A stretch of DNA of 64,000 nt from assembly GCA_029265905.1 (NCBI GenBank), contig JAJUGR010000004.1, positions 62,001 through 126,000 on the forward strand, in the 5' to 3' direction. Shown piece by piece: positions 29,470 through 38,946 of this stretch. The notes under the pieces were generated by a model that was given only the letters and a program-made list of their open reading frames with translations, did not search any database and was not told where the DNA came from. Origin of the DNA: Sporomusaceae bacterium (GTDB lineage Bacteria; Bacillota; Negativicutes; Acidaminococcales; JAJUGR01). Each line of letters starts with the position of its first letter. The first letter of the stretch is position 1. Both the position numbers and the translations under genes were made by a program.

Positions 29470-30699
29470 TTAGCCGCGTGCCTGAAGCCGTGCCGCAGTA
29501 TTGGCCCGCACCACTTCCGGATCAAGCTGAATGCGCGCTACGCCGGTTTCCATCGCCGCTTTGGCGACGGCCGCCGCGACGGCCGGCGCGACCCGCGGGT
29601 CAAAAGCGTCCGGCACAACGTAGTCTTCGCGCAAATCCTGCTCGTCGATCAGGTTGGCGATCGCATACACGGCCGCCACCTTCATCTCTTCGTTGATCTG
29701 CCGCGCGCGCACATCCATGGCGCCGCGGAACACGCCCGGGAACACGGTCACGTTGTTGACCTGGTTCGGCGCATCCGAGCGGCCAGTACCAGCCACACGC
29801 GCGCCGGCCGCCTTGGCAGCCTCGTAGCTCGTCTCCGGCACAGGGTTCGCCAGGCCGAAGACGATCGCGTCGCTGTTCATGCTGGCAATGATCTCTTGGG
29901 TGAAGACATTCGGAGCCGATACCCCGATCAGGACGTCGGCGCCTTTGGCCATGTCAACCAAACTGCCTTGGCGCTTTGCTTTGTTCGTGTTGCGCGCCAG
30001 GTCTTCCTGGATGCGGTTGAGGCCGGGCATTCCGTCGTACAAGGCGCCCTGCATATCGACAACCGTGAGGTTTTCGGCGCCCATGCGGACCAAAAGCCGT
30101 CCGATCGCGGTGCCGGCGGCGCCAGCGCCATTCAACACGATGTTTGCGGTGCGGATATCCTTTTTGACAAAACGCAGCCCGCCGATGACAGCGGACAGGG
30201 CGGCAATCGCCGTGCCGTGCTGGTCGTCATGGAAAACAGGGATGTCCATGATTTTTTTCAGTTCGTCTTCAATGTCATAGCATTTGGGCGAGGACAAATC
30301 CTCGAGATTGATGCCGGCGAAGGTCGGCTGCAAGAGCCGCACCGTCTCGATGATTTTGGCCGGCTCCTTCGTGTCGAGGCAAATAGGCACGGCGTCGACA
30401 TCGCCGAACACCTTGAACAGCACCGCCTTGCCTTCCATGACCGGCATGGCCGCTTCCGGTCCGATGTCGCCCAGCCCCAGCACCCGGGTGCCATCGCTGA
30501 CAATGGCGACCATGTTGCCGCGGCAGGTGTATTCAAAGGACAGATCTTTGTTTTCTTTAATGTCCTTGCACGGCTCGGCCACGCCCGGCGTATAAGCCAG
30601 GCTCAAATCGCGGCGGCTGGCCAGCGGCACTTTGCTGACGACGCCCAGCTTGCCTTGATATTGTTTGTGCAGTTCGATTGCTTCTTCTCTAATCCCCAT
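29470..30699 (-). CDS. maeB: Malic enzyme, NAD(P)-dependent, decarboxylating
   Basis: The 409-residue enzyme converts malate to pyruvate and CO2. It starts with ELHKQYQGKLGVVSKVPL, and has SLAYTPGVAEPC, LGLGDIGPEAAMPVMEGK (metal/substrate site), HDDQHGTAIA and the nucleotide fold NIVLNGAGAAGTAIGRLL. Length corresponds to the short bacterial form without the phosphotransacetylase-like C-terminal domain found in E. coli MaeB. It follows the 2-hydroxycarboxylate transporter by 28 bases, so malate import and decarboxylation are one operon. Cofactor preference is not decided. Confidence 0.93.
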   Translation of the reverse strand: MGIREEAIELHKQYQGKLGVVSKVPLASRRDLSLAYTPGVAEPCKDIKENKDLSFEYTCRGNMVAIVSDGTRVLGLGDIGPEAAMPVMEGKAVLFKVFGDVDAVPICLDTKEPAKIIETVRLLQPTFAGINLEDLSSPKCYDIEDELKKIMDIPVFHDDQHGTAIAALSAVIGGLRFVKKDIRTANIVLNGAGAAGTAIGRLLVRMGAENLTVVDMQGALYDGMPGLNRIQEDLARNTNKAKRQGSLVDMAKGADVLIGVSAPNVFTQEIIASMNSDAIVFGLANPVPETSYEAAKAAGARVAGTGRSDAPNQVNNVTVFPGVFRGAMDVRARQINEEMKVAAVYAIANLIDEQDLREDYVVPDAFDPRVAPAVAAAVAKAAMETGVARIQLDPEVVRANTAARLQARG

Positions 30700-30727
30700 T
30701 GTTTTTCACGCTCCGTCTTTTGTCGGT

Positions 30728-32053
30728 TTAGTGGAACATTTTCATCAGGACAGTTGCCAACACGATCATGCAGGCGCCGCCGATTCTGGTTGAAATCTGG
30801 GCGAAAGGCATCAATTCCATGCGGTTGGAGGCGGAGAGAATCGCTACGTCGCCGGTGCCGCCCAGGCCGCTGTGGCACCCGGTCACGATTGCGGATTCAA
30901 TCGGATACATGTTGAGGTATTTGCCGATGAAAAAGCCGGAGGCAATCATCGAAATAACCGTTGCCGCGCAGATGGCGATGTAGCCCGGGTCGGCCAGCAC
31001 TTGCACGACGTCCTTCCACGGCGTGTACAGGACGCCGAGACCGACCAGGAGCGGCCAGGTGAGGCTTGCCGAAATAAAGCGGTACATGTGGTAAGCGCCT
31101 TGTTCCATCTTGGCCGGCATGATGTTCAAGGACTTGACGATCGCCGCCGAGAAGATCATCAAAATCGCGCCCGGGATGCCGATGAAGGTTTCCGCGAACT
31201 TGCCCCAGATAAAGAAGCTGCAGGCGATCAACAGGCCGGCGCCCATCAGCGGGAACTCGATCGGCTTGTCGCAGCTTTGGGCGGCCATAACCTCGTCGTC
31301 GCTGCCGGATCTCACCAAAACGCCGTTGCCGGAGAGTTCAGGCCGTCTCTCGCCAAGTTTCTTCAGATAGCCGGCGATCATGATCGCGCAGATGTTGCCG
31401 ATCATCGCGGCCGGAATGAGCTGCGGAATGAACGACTCCTGGGGCTTGCCGAGAATTTCCGAGTAGGCGATCGACAGCGGGATAATGCCTTCGCCGATGC
31501 CGCCGCCGACGATCGGGATTACGATGTAAAAGAACGTGCGGTGGAAGTCATAGCCAAACAGTTTGCCGACCAGCAGGCCGGCGGCAACGGCCGCCAGGGT
31601 GCCGACGACCAGCGGAACGAACATGCGCATGAAGCCTTGAATCAATACCTTGCGGTTCATGCCCAGAATGCTGCCCGCCACCAGGCAGGAAATGTATAAA
31701 TACAGGAAGTTCGAACCCTTCATCAGTGCGGTGATCGCTTTCATCGCCGAAGGGTTGATCAAATTGTAAAAGACCATAATCGAAGGAACAAAGATGGAGA
31801 GAATTGCCGGGCCGCCGATGTCCTTTAAAACTGGCACCTTCAGGCCTACGTCACCAAGAAAAATACCCATGATCATCATGAAGGCAAAGCCGCCAATCAT
31901 GTCCGCCGGCAACTTGCCGTAGATAGAGGCCGCAAAAATGATTAGCGCCAGGACCAGGTAAAGCGGAAGCGGAATGACGCCTACCTTAAAGTTCATCAGG
32001 CTGAAACCATTGGACTCTTTTGGCAGTTCTGCCGTATTTACATTGTTATCCAC
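30728..32053 (-). CDS. 2-hydroxycarboxylate transporter (CitS/MaeN/CimH family)
   Basis: The 441-residue membrane protein has about eleven hydrophobic segments and the two re-entrant-loop motifs of the family: IVGGGIGEGIIPLS and CHSGLGGTGDVAILSASNRM. Members import malate or citrate with Na+ or exchange for lactate. The co-transcribed malic enzyme favours malate as substrate. Expression is probably driven by the adjacent CitA/DcuS-type two-component system, encoded just upstream on the same strand. GAGGAGGTG precedes the ATG. Confidence 0.9.
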   Translation of the reverse strand: MDNNVNTAELPKESNGFSLMNFKVGVIPLPLYLVLALIIFAASIYGKLPADMIGGFAFMMIMGIFLGDVGLKVPVLKDIGGPAILSIFVPSIMVFYNLINPSAMKAITALMKGSNFLYLYISCLVAGSILGMNRKVLIQGFMRMFVPLVVGTLAAVAAGLLVGKLFGYDFHRTFFYIVIPIVGGGIGEGIIPLSIAYSEILGKPQESFIPQLIPAAMIGNICAIMIAGYLKKLGERRPELSGNGVLVRSGSDDEVMAAQSCDKPIEFPLMGAGLLIACSFFIWGKFAETFIGIPGAILMIFSAAIVKSLNIMPAKMEQGAYHMYRFISASLTWPLLVGLGVLYTPWKDVVQVLADPGYIAICAATVISMIASGFFIGKYLNMYPIESAIVTGCHSGLGGTGDVAILSASNRMELMPFAQISTRIGGACMIVLATVLMKMFH

Positions 32054-32140
32054 GGGGACACCTCCTCTTTATTTGATTTCAATCTTAGCAGGAAAGTGCC
32101 GCAGTGCAAATCTTATACAATTTTATAAATTCTTTAGTTT

Positions 32141-32155
32141 TTAAAGTAAAGTAAA
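32141..32155 (-). promoter_or_regulatory. Triple CTTTA direct repeat upstream of the transporter
   Basis: Three consecutive copies of CTTTA on the minus strand lie about 90 bases upstream of the transporter start, in AT-rich sequence that should hold its promoter. CitB/DcuR-type regulators bind AT-rich direct repeats, so this is a candidate activator site. Confidence 0.3.
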
Positions 32156-32181
32156 GAAAAAAGCCAGCCTTGCGGCCGGCT
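32155..32181 (-). terminator. Intrinsic terminator of the two-component operon
   Basis: A 7-8 bp stem (32162-32169 with 32174-32181, loop TTGC, one G-U pair) is followed by TTTTTTCTTT on the minus strand and abuts the stop codon of the response regulator. Confidence 0.75.
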
Positions 32182-32882
32182 CACAGATAGCGCTTGATCA
32201 TGCTGCTGTCGGGATTGATGCAGCGGTATTTGTAGACAGGCCGCCCTACGTTGCCGTAGATGACCTCCATGCTCAATACGTCAATTTGCTTTAAGAAGTC
32301 CAGGTACTTGCGCATCGACACGCGGGTGACGCCGACCTTCTGCGCCATTTCTTCCGTGGTGAAGGGCTGACGCTCCAAGCGGACCGCTTCCCAAACAGCG
32401 CGCAGCGTGTTGCGGCCCAAGCCCTTGGCCAAATCCGCCGCCTCCGGCTGCTCCTTGCCCAATACGCGCCGGTCCAATTCGTCCTGGTTCATGACCTCCC
32501 GGTTGCGCATAAAGAGCGCCTGATTGCGATATTCCGACAGCGCGCTGTTTAGCCGGTCGAATTCGAACGGTTTGATCAAATAATCGACAACGCCGTGGCG
32601 CAGCACCTTCTTGATGGTCGCCATATCGCTGGCCGCCGACACGACAATCACGTCCACATCCTGGCCAAGGTTGCGGATATTATGGAGAAACTCGACGCCG
32701 GTCATGCCGGGCATCGCGATGTCGAGCAAAATCAAGTCCACCTTTTGCTTTTCCAACAGCAGCAGCGCCTCTGCCGCCGAGCGGACGCTGGCGACCAATT
32801 GAAACCCCTCGATCTGCTCTAGATACCGCCGGTTCAATTCGGCCACCATCGGGTCATCTTCAACAATCAATACATGAATCAT
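32181..32882 (-). CDS. Response regulator, CitB/DcuR/MaeR family
   Basis: The 233-residue protein has a receiver domain with acidic pocket EDD (8-10), phosphoacceptor D54 in ILLDIAMPGMTG and the conserved lysine in LIKPF. The C-terminal part (about 160-233) contains a helix-turn-helix, TTEEMAQKVGVTRVSMRKYLDFL. That layout is the citrate/malate-type regulator family. It overlaps the sensor kinase gene by ATGA. The likely targets are the transporter and malic enzyme immediately downstream. Confidence 0.9.
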   Translation of the reverse strand: MIHVLIVEDDPMVAELNRRYLEQIEGFQLVASVRSAAEALLLLEKQKVDLILLDIAMPGMTGVEFLHNIRNLGQDVDVIVVSAASDMATIKKVLRHGVVDYLIKPFEFDRLNSALSEYRNQALFMRNREVMNQDELDRRVLGKEQPEAADLAKGLGRNTLRAVWEAVRLERQPFTTEEMAQKVGVTRVSMRKYLDFLKQIDVLSMEVIYGNVGRPVYKYRCINPDSSMIKRYL

Positions 32883-34486
32883 GGCATCTCACCTTTATCC
32901 TGATATGGTATCTCCACCATGAACTGGGCGCCCTTGCCAGGCTCGGAAAGCACCTCGACAGTCCCGCCAAGCCGCGCCAAGCTCTGCTGCACCAAAAACA
33001 GGCCGATCCCCCGCTCGCTGTCCTTTGTCGAGTAGCCGCGATCAAACAAGCGCTTGCGCTGCTCCTCCGTCATCCCCGGACCGCTGTCGTCAACCGTAAC
33101 CGTCAGCCGCCCCTCGTCATACTGGAGGTCGACGACGACCGATTTGACGGACGAACCGGTCACCGCCTCCACGGCATTGTTGACCAAATTCCCCAAAATG
33201 GTAACCAGTTCATTGATCACCCTAGGGTCCTTCGGTTCCGGCAGATAGCTGTCTTCCGACAAAATCAAGTCCACCCCGGCCTCCCGGGCATGGCTGATCT
33301 TGCCGAGCAAAAAGCCCGCCAAAACAGGATCCTTGATCCGCCGCACGATAAAGCCTATTTCCCGCTGGTATTGCTGCGCGACGGCGTTGATATAATCGGC
33401 CAGCTGGTCATAGCATTGCAGCCGCACCATGCCCAAAATCACATGGAGCTTGTTCATGAATTCATGGGCCTGCGCCTTCAATGCCTCCGCGTAATTGCGC
33501 ACGCCGGTAAGCTGCTCCGCCATTTTCCGAAACTCAGTCTTGTCGCGGAAGGTGGCGATGGCGCCGACGATCTCGCCATCGACGCAGACCGGCACCCGGT
33601 TGGTCAGCAGCGTGATGCCGCGCAGATCCTGCTCCTGGTTGAGCTCGGGCAGGCCGGTCCGCAGCACGTCCTGCAAGCGCGTATTGGGGACAAACGCCTC
33701 CACGTTTTGGCCGGCCGGATCTTCATGTATGCCGACCTGGCGCAGCAGGCGCAGGGCTTCGCCGTTCACCAGCGTGATGCGTGCGTCGGCGTCTACAGCG
33801 ATGATCCCCTCCCGCACCGAAAAGAGCATGGCATTGCGCTCTTCCAGCAGCTTGGCAATTGCAATCGGCTCCAGGCCAAACAGCGTCTGCTTGATGTTGT
33901 GCGCCAGCAAAACGGCGCCGGCCACGCCAACCAAAAGGCCAAAGACGATGGCGTAATAAATAAACTGCCGGCTTTCTTTGACCGCCTGCTGCACGTTATT
34001 CAACAAAATGCCAACCGCCACCGCGCCAACAACCTCGCCGTCGCGCGTCACAATCGGTGTAAACGCCCGCAGGGAAGGCCCCAGGGTTCCCTCCCCCAGC
34101 GAAGTGTATTCCTTGCCGGCCAGCGCCTCAACTTCATCGCCGCCAACGAAGGCCTTGCCGATCCGGCTTGGATCGGGATGGGACTTGCGTATGCCGTTTT
34201 TATCCATAACGACAACGAACTCAACCTGAGTGTCCGTGCGGATCGCCTCGGCGAAGGCCTGTATCTCCGTCTCCGGCCGCTGACCGGTCATCGCCTCGAT
34301 GACGACTTGGGAATGCGCGGCGATTCTGCCTATATTCCGGGCTTTTTCATCCAACACCGTTTGCGCCTTGGTGGAGATGTGATTGCTGATCATCATGTTC
34401 GTGACTAAGAGCGCCATTGCCACCACGCCGCAGACGAGCAGCGTAATTTTCGTCCTTAACCCAATAACCGGTTCTCTGTCCTTCAC
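32879..34486 (-). CDS. Sensor histidine kinase, CitA/DcuS family
   Basis: The 535-residue kinase has membrane helices at about 13-33 and 176-196 around an extracytoplasmic PAS domain. That domain contains MDKNGIRKSHPDPSRIGKAF, the carboxylate-binding motif of this family (R100, K101, H103). A cytoplasmic PAS domain (about 215-315) follows. The phosphoacceptor H341 is in AHEFMNKLH, and the ATPase boxes are LVNNAVEA, DDSGPGM and GIGLFLVQ. I chose GTG 34486 with GGAGGGAG eight bases upstream. It probably senses malate, citrate or fumarate outside the cell. Confidence 0.9.
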   Translation of the reverse strand: MKDREPVIGLRTKITLLVCGVVAMALLVTNMMISNHISTKAQTVLDEKARNIGRIAAHSQVVIEAMTGQRPETEIQAFAEAIRTDTQVEFVVVMDKNGIRKSHPDPSRIGKAFVGGDEVEALAGKEYTSLGEGTLGPSLRAFTPIVTRDGEVVGAVAVGILLNNVQQAVKESRQFIYYAIVFGLLVGVAGAVLLAHNIKQTLFGLEPIAIAKLLEERNAMLFSVREGIIAVDADARITLVNGEALRLLRQVGIHEDPAGQNVEAFVPNTRLQDVLRTGLPELNQEQDLRGITLLTNRVPVCVDGEIVGAIATFRDKTEFRKMAEQLTGVRNYAEALKAQAHEFMNKLHVILGMVRLQCYDQLADYINAVAQQYQREIGFIVRRIKDPVLAGFLLGKISHAREAGVDLILSEDSYLPEPKDPRVINELVTILGNLVNNAVEAVTGSSVKSVVVDLQYDEGRLTVTVDDSGPGMTEEQRKRLFDRGYSTKDSERGIGLFLVQQSLARLGGTVEVLSEPGKGAQFMVEIPYQDKGEMP

Positions 34487-34504
34487 TGCGTCGTCTCCCT
34501 CCGG

Positions 34505-34540
34505 CAAAAAAACACCCCCTCATGCTCATTGACAGGGGGT
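34505..34540 (-). terminator. Intrinsic terminator after yjbQ-like gene
   Basis: Stem ACCCCCT (34514-34520) with AGGGGGT (34534-34540), followed by eight Ts on the minus strand. It separates the gene ending at 34550 from the sensor kinase. Confidence 0.75.
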
Positions 34541-34549
34541 AAAATCCAA

Positions 34550-34939
34550 TTACACGCCGATGACCTGCACCCAAACCTTGCGGCGGCGCGGTCCGTCGAA
34601 TTCGCAAAAATAAATGGCCTGCCAGGTCCCCAGCACCAGGCTGTGGTCAATCACCGGCAAGGTAACGGAACAGCCAATGAGCGAACTTTTCAAATGGGCG
34701 GGCGAGTTGCCTTCCACGTGCTGATAAGGCAAATCCGGCACCATCTGCTCTAAGGCCAGTTGCATATCGGCCGCCACATCCGGATCGGCGTTTTCGTTAA
34801 TCGTCACGCCCGCCGTGGTATGCGGAACAAACACCTGGCAGATTCCTCGCCGAACATGTCCATTTAGAACAATTTCCCCGACCAGAAGCGTAATATCAAT
34901 AAACCCCTCTTTCGGCGTATCCAAAAAAAACTGTTCCAT
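34550..34939 (-). CDS. YjbQ/UPF0047 family protein
   Basis: The 129-residue product has the family signature VFVPHTTAGVTINENADPDV and the C-terminal block HSLVLGTWQAIYFCEFDGPR. YjbQ-type proteins show weak thiamine-phosphate synthase activity in vitro, but their true role is unclear. I chose ATG 34939 because GGCGGTG lies six bases upstream; eight further in-frame codons upstream are less likely. It lies 95 bases after the cyclase-family gene, possibly in the same operon. Confidence 0.85.
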   Translation of the reverse strand: MEQFFLDTPKEGFIDITLLVGEIVLNGHVRRGICQVFVPHTTAGVTINENADPDVAADMQLALEQMVPDLPYQHVEGNSPAHLKSSLIGCSVTLPVIDHSLVLGTWQAIYFCEFDGPRRRKVWVQVIGV

Positions 34940-35034
34940 GCTTGTCACCGCCTTGTTGCGCAATTGAGCTTGCCCTTACCCTCATTATACAACAGTTTGA
35001 CCAAACGGTTGTGTATTTCACGCGGCGGCGACGG

Positions 35035-35667
35035 TCAGACGAGCGCAACCGCCCGCACCGGCGAGCCGTCGGCCGACTTGATTTTCAGCGGCAGGCAGCA
35101 GAACGTAAAGCCGCTCGCCGGGAGATGCTCAAGGCCGGTCAGATTTTCCACAATCACGAGCCCCTGCTCCAATAGCAAATGGTGGATGGGAAAAGCCGCC
35201 GAGTCAAGCGCATCAACCGACAGGGCGTCAACGCCGACCCCCTTGAGCGAAAAATCCGCCAGATAGCGGGCGGCCGCTTCGTCCAGCACGGGAAAGGAGC
35301 CGTAATACGCCGGCGCCCCCCAGAAGCGGCTCCAGCCCGTGTGAAGCAAGACATAATCGGCCTGCCGGATCAAGGCTTCGTGCGGCGTGAGCGCCGCCAG
35401 GCCGATCTCGCCCGCCAAGCCGGTGCAGTCAAGCACCACGCCCCGACCGCAAAACCGCTCGATCGGCTGTTCGTCGATCGACGCGCCACCGGCCACCATA
35501 TGCTGCGGCGCGTCGATATGCGTGCCCACATGGTAGTTCAAGGTGACTTGCGCCACGGAGCAGCCGTCTTCTTCCACGCGCGACAGTTGCACAAACTGCG
35601 GCTGTTCGTTCTCCGGATAAACCGGCATATCCGCACAGATCAGTTGCGTCAGGTCAATCACTTGCAT
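35035..35667 (-). CDS. Cyclase family protein (kynurenine formamidase-like metal hydrolase)
   Basis: The 210-residue product has the metal-binding motif HVGTHIDAPQHM and the downstream segments LLHTGWSRFW and GVDALSVD of the cyclase/KynB family. These enzymes are manganese- or zinc-dependent hydrolases of N-formylkynurenine, isatin or related amides; the substrate here is not known. Start at ATG 35667. No other kynurenine-pathway gene is nearby, although the aminotransferase at 14203 belongs to a branch that includes kynurenine aminotransferases. Confidence 0.8.
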   Translation of the reverse strand: MQVIDLTQLICADMPVYPENEQPQFVQLSRVEEDGCSVAQVTLNYHVGTHIDAPQHMVAGGASIDEQPIERFCGRGVVLDCTGLAGEIGLAALTPHEALIRQADYVLLHTGWSRFWGAPAYYGSFPVLDEAAARYLADFSLKGVGVDALSVDALDSAAFPIHHLLLEQGLVIVENLTGLEHLPASGFTFCCLPLKIKSADGSPVRAVALV

Positions 35668-35680
35668 GGCCAAAGCCCCC

Positions 35681-35723
35681 TAAAAAAACATATAGCTGAC
35701 GGCTGCGCCGTCAGCTATATGTT
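35681..35723 (-). terminator. Intrinsic terminator after the BASS transporter
   Basis: A 17-bp perfect stem (35687-35703 with 35707-35723, loop TGC) is followed by TTTTTTTA on the minus strand. Confidence 0.9.
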
Positions 35724-35755
35724 ATCCCATTAGAAGGCAAGAGACAAGGAGTCGG

Positions 35756-36697
35756 TTATTTCCCTTTCGTCGCGTCCGCCGGCGGGCGTTTGCCCCACCA
35801 GCCGGCCAGCATCGAGCCGGAAATATTGTGCCAGACGCTGAACACAGCGCTCGGCAGCGCCGCGACCGGAGACAGGTGCACCATCGCCAGGGCGGCGCCC
35901 AAGCCGGAGTTCTGCATGCCGACTTCAAACGCAATCGCGCGCGATTTGTAATCGCTCATGCCGAACAGCCGGTTGGCCGTGAAGTAAGCCACCGCATAGC
36001 CGAGCAGATTGTGCAGCGCCACGCCGATAAAGAGCACGCCGGCCACTGCCGCCAGCCGCTGGGCGCTCGCCGCCACAACCGCCGAGACGATGATGATGAT
36101 GGCCGTCACGGAGATCAGCGGCACGATTTCCACAAACTTTTCGACAAACGAGCCGAACAGCTGGCGCAGTCCAACGCCGACAACGATCGGGACCAGCACA
36201 ATCTTCAGGATGTCGACCAAGAGCGCGGTCGCATCGACCGGAATGAATTTCCCGCCCAACGCCAAAAACAGGTACGGCGTAACAAAGGGCGCGATCAGCG
36301 TCGTGATCGAGCTGATCGTAACCGACAGGGCCACATCGCCTTTGGCGAGAAAAGTCATGACGTTGGATGCCGTGCCGCTCGGCACACAGCCGACCAGGAT
36401 AAAACCGGCGGCCAGTTCCGGATTAACCGGCAGGATCGACGCAACCAAAAAGCCGAGCAACGGCATAATGATAAACTGGAGCAAAACGCCAATCACCACG
36501 TCGCGAGGGCTTTCGAACACCGCCGCAAAATCCTCTTTTGTCAGCGTGAGGCCCATGCCCAGCATCACGACGCCAAGCAGTTGCGGGATATACGGCGCAC
36601 TTACTTTGAAGGTAGCCGGGAAAAAGAAAGCTAATGCCGCGGCAACAATGACCAATACCGTGAAATTGCCTGTAATGAATTGCACAATCTTTTTCAT
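35756..36697 (-). CDS. Bile acid:sodium symporter (BASS) family transporter
   Basis: The 313-residue membrane protein has about nine to ten helices and BASS motifs: GMGLTLTKEDF, VGCVPSGTASNVMTFLAKGD and FEVGMQNSGLGAALA. Members carry bile acids, pyruvate, pantoate or ketopantoate with Na+. It follows ilvD by 76 bases on the same strand with no terminator between, so it may be under the same T-box. A branched-chain 2-oxo acid or ketopantoate is therefore a plausible substrate, but this is inference. Confidence 0.85.
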   Translation of the reverse strand: MKKIVQFITGNFTVLVIVAAALAFFFPATFKVSAPYIPQLLGVVMLGMGLTLTKEDFAAVFESPRDVVIGVLLQFIIMPLLGFLVASILPVNPELAAGFILVGCVPSGTASNVMTFLAKGDVALSVTISSITTLIAPFVTPYLFLALGGKFIPVDATALLVDILKIVLVPIVVGVGLRQLFGSFVEKFVEIVPLISVTAIIIIVSAVVAASAQRLAAVAGVLFIGVALHNLLGYAVAYFTANRLFGMSDYKSRAIAFEVGMQNSGLGAALAMVHLSPVAALPSAVFSVWHNISGSMLAGWWGKRPPADATKGK

Positions 36698-36773
36698 GAA
36701 TCAACAAAACCCCCTAATTATTGCAAACCAACATAAATATTGCTGTAAAGAAGCTTCTGGCTGTTGGGGCCAA

Positions 36774-38429
36774 CTATTTCAACACAGCGCCGGTGTTCGC
36801 CGACGTGACCAGTTTTGCGTAACGCGCCAGGTAGCCGGTCGTCACCTTCGGCTGCGGCTGCTTCCAGGCCGCACGGCGTTTGGCCAGTTCTCCGTCGGAG
36901 ACAAGCAATTCCAGCTTGCGGCTGGGAATATCAAGCGAAATCAGGTCGCCTTCCTCAATCAGCGCAATCGGCCCGCCGTCCATTGCTTCCGGGGAAATAT
37001 GGCCGACGCACGCGCCGCGGGTCGCGCCGCTGAAGCGTCCGTCCGTGAGGAGCGCCACCTTCAAGCCCATGCCGGTGATGACTGCCGTCGGATTGAGCAT
37101 CTCGCGCATGCCGGGGCCGCCTTTGGGCCCTTCATAGCGGATGACAACGACTTCGCCGTCATGCACCTTTTTGCCGACGATCGCCTCGATCGCCTCATCT
37201 TCAGAGTTGAATACGCGGGCCGGGCCTTTAAAGACCAGCATGTCCTCCGCTACGGCGCTTTCCTTGACGACCGCGCCGTCCGGCGCCAGGTTGCCGCTCA
37301 AGATGGCGATGCCGCCGGTCGCACGGTGCGGCGCTTCCACGGTTTTGATCACGTCCGGCCGCAGCGTCCGGGCCTTGGCAATGCGGTCGCCCATCGTGCC
37401 GTCCACCGTCAGGGCATCCTTGTGAATCCGACCGATCTTGGACAATTCCGCCATGATCGCGTTCATGCCGCCGGCTTCGTTCAGATCCTGGATGTGGAAG
37501 GTGCCGCCCGGGCTGAGCTTCGTGATATAAGGCGTTTTCGCGCTGATTTCGTCGAATTTTTTCATCGGCAGTTCCAGGCCGGCTTCATAGGCAATCGCCG
37601 TCAGATGCAGCACCGTGTTGGAGGAGCCGCCCACCGCCATATCGACGGACATGGCGTTTTCAAACGCTTTCATTGTCATGATGTCGCGCGGTCTGATATT
37701 TTCTTTGACCAAGCGAACGGCCGTAGCCCCGGCTTCCTTCGCCATCCGCCGGCGGGCGCCGAAGGCCGCGGCCGGAACCGTGCCATTGCCGGGCAAGGCC
37801 ATGCCGAGCACTTCCGCCATGCAGTTCATCGTGTTGGCGGTGAACATGCCGGCGCAGGAGCCGCAGCCCGGGCAGGCCGACTGCTCCATCTCGTCCAGCT
37901 CTTCCGCCGTAATTTTGCCGCTCTCGAACAAGCCGGCGGCTTCAAACATCGTGCTGACGCTGATGTCGCGGCCTTGGTAGCGGCCGGCCATCATCGGGCC
38001 GCCGCTCATGACGATCGCGGGAATGTTGACCCGCGCCGCCGCCATCAGCATGCCGGGCACGATCTTGTCGCAGTTGGGGATCAAAACCAAGCCGTCAAAG
38101 CCATGGGCAACGGCCATCGTTTCAACGGAATCGGCAATCAACTCACGGCTCGACAGCGAATAGCGCATGCCTTCGTGGCCCATGACAATGCCGTCACACA
38201 CACCGATGGCCGGAAACTCCATCGGCGTGCCGCCGGCCGCCGTGATGCCCAGCTTAACCGCCTCCGCGACTTCGCGCAGGTGGATGTGGCCGGGAATAAC
38301 CTCGTTGAAGGCGTTGACAACGCCGATCAAGGGCTTTTCCAGATCCGCCTTGGAATAGCCCATCGCGTAAAACAGCGAGCGGTGAGCGGCTCGGGTCGAA
38401 CCTTTTTTGACAATATCACTTCTCATCAT
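36774..38429 (-). CDS. ilvD: Dihydroxy-acid dehydratase
   Basis: The 551-residue iron-sulfur enzyme makes the 2-oxo acids of valine and isoleucine. Cluster cysteines are visible in [10 protein letters not shown] and [18 protein letters not shown], and the catalytic C-terminal region has [19 protein letters not shown]. Start ATG 38429 has GGAGG seven bases upstream; a second ATG follows directly. It lies downstream of a T-box leader and so should respond to uncharged tRNA. No other ilv or leu genes are in the window. Confidence 0.97.
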   Translation of the reverse strand: MMRSDIVKKGSTRAAHRSLFYAMGYSKADLEKPLIGVVNAFNEVIPGHIHLREVAEAVKLGITAAGGTPMEFPAIGVCDGIVMGHEGMRYSLSSRELIADSVETMAVAHGFDGLVLIPNCDKIVPGMLMAAARVNIPAIVMSGGPMMAGRYQGRDISVSTMFEAAGLFESGKITAEELDEMEQSACPGCGSCAGMFTANTMNCMAEVLGMALPGNGTVPAAAFGARRRMAKEAGATAVRLVKENIRPRDIMTMKAFENAMSVDMAVGGSSNTVLHLTAIAYEAGLELPMKKFDEISAKTPYITKLSPGGTFHIQDLNEAGGMNAIMAELSKIGRIHKDALTVDGTMGDRIAKARTLRPDVIKTVEAPHRATGGIAILSGNLAPDGAVVKESAVAEDMLVFKGPARVFNSEDEAIEAIVGKKVHDGEVVVIRYEGPKGGPGMREMLNPTAVITGMGLKVALLTDGRFSGATRGACVGHISPEAMDGGPIALIEEGDLISLDIPSRKLELLVSDGELAKRRAAWKQPQPKVTTGYLARYAKLVTSANTGAVLK

Positions 38430-38463
38430 TTCTCTTCCTCCCTTTTGTCGCCAAAAAATAAAA

Positions 38464-38725
38464 CGCCCCCATTGATGTTGCATCAATAGGGGCGATTGCT
38501 ATCGCGGTACCACCCTACATTATACTTATTAGCACGCCAGTGCTTCCGATTAACGCTCGGCCGCGGCGCTGCCTACAGCTACGCGATGCAACGCTGCACC
38601 CCCGTACCGCTCAACAGGCTGTTCATGGGTGACCCGGTACAGCTTACCGGCACCGATTCGCACCAACCATCGGCTCTCTGAGACGTTCACGCTGTACCCA
38701 TCCCAATCATCACATTTATTACTAA
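38464..38725 (-). promoter_or_regulatory. T-box riboswitch controlling ilvD
   Basis: On the minus strand the conserved T-box AGGGTGGTACCGCG lies at 38516-38503. Just downstream is a 14-bp terminator stem (38464-38477 with 38481-38494) followed by TTTTATTTTTT. Upstream is a stem I with the distal AGAGAGCCGATGG and GGTTGGTG motifs and base pairing ATGGGT/ACCCAT. A GTC triplet directly before ACCCAT in the lower stem is a candidate specifier (valine), which fits ilvD, but the register is uncertain. Uncharged tRNA should stabilise the antiterminator and switch on ilvD. Confidence 0.9.
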
Positions 38726-38797
38726 TTCTTTAAAAATTATCTCAAGACAAGTGTGTTTTGTCAACACACAACTTCGAATCGGCCGAAACAATCGGCA

Positions 38798-38827
38798 AAA
38801 AAGAAGGGCTGTTCAGCCCTTCTTTTT
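38798..38827. terminator. Intrinsic terminator upstream of the T-box leader
   Basis: A 13-bp perfect stem (38798-38810 with 38815-38827, loop GTTC) is flanked by A- and T-runs. It lies downstream of the glucarate operon and of its first terminator, and acts as a second insulating stop before ilvD. Confidence 0.75.
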
Positions 38828-38902
38828 ATCGCAGCTGTCAGATGTCCGATCCCCAAGGAAGTCAAACCGAAACCGTTCAAAAACCAGTAAGCAGCAAACC
38901 CA

Positions 38903-38944
38903 AAAAAGTCCTCGTAAAACGAACCCGTTTTACGAGGACTTTTT
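38903..38944 (-). terminator. Intrinsic terminator of the glucarate operon
   Basis: An 18-bp perfect stem (38903-38920 with 38927-38944) ends in an A/T-rich run and lies two bases after the stop codon at 38947. Confidence 0.85.
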
Positions 38945-38946
38945 CA

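Noticed and set aside
36009..38489. Plus-strand open frame of 826 codons
   Set aside because: Antisense to the BASS transporter and ilvD, both of which have full family motifs; the translated sequence is low-complexity.
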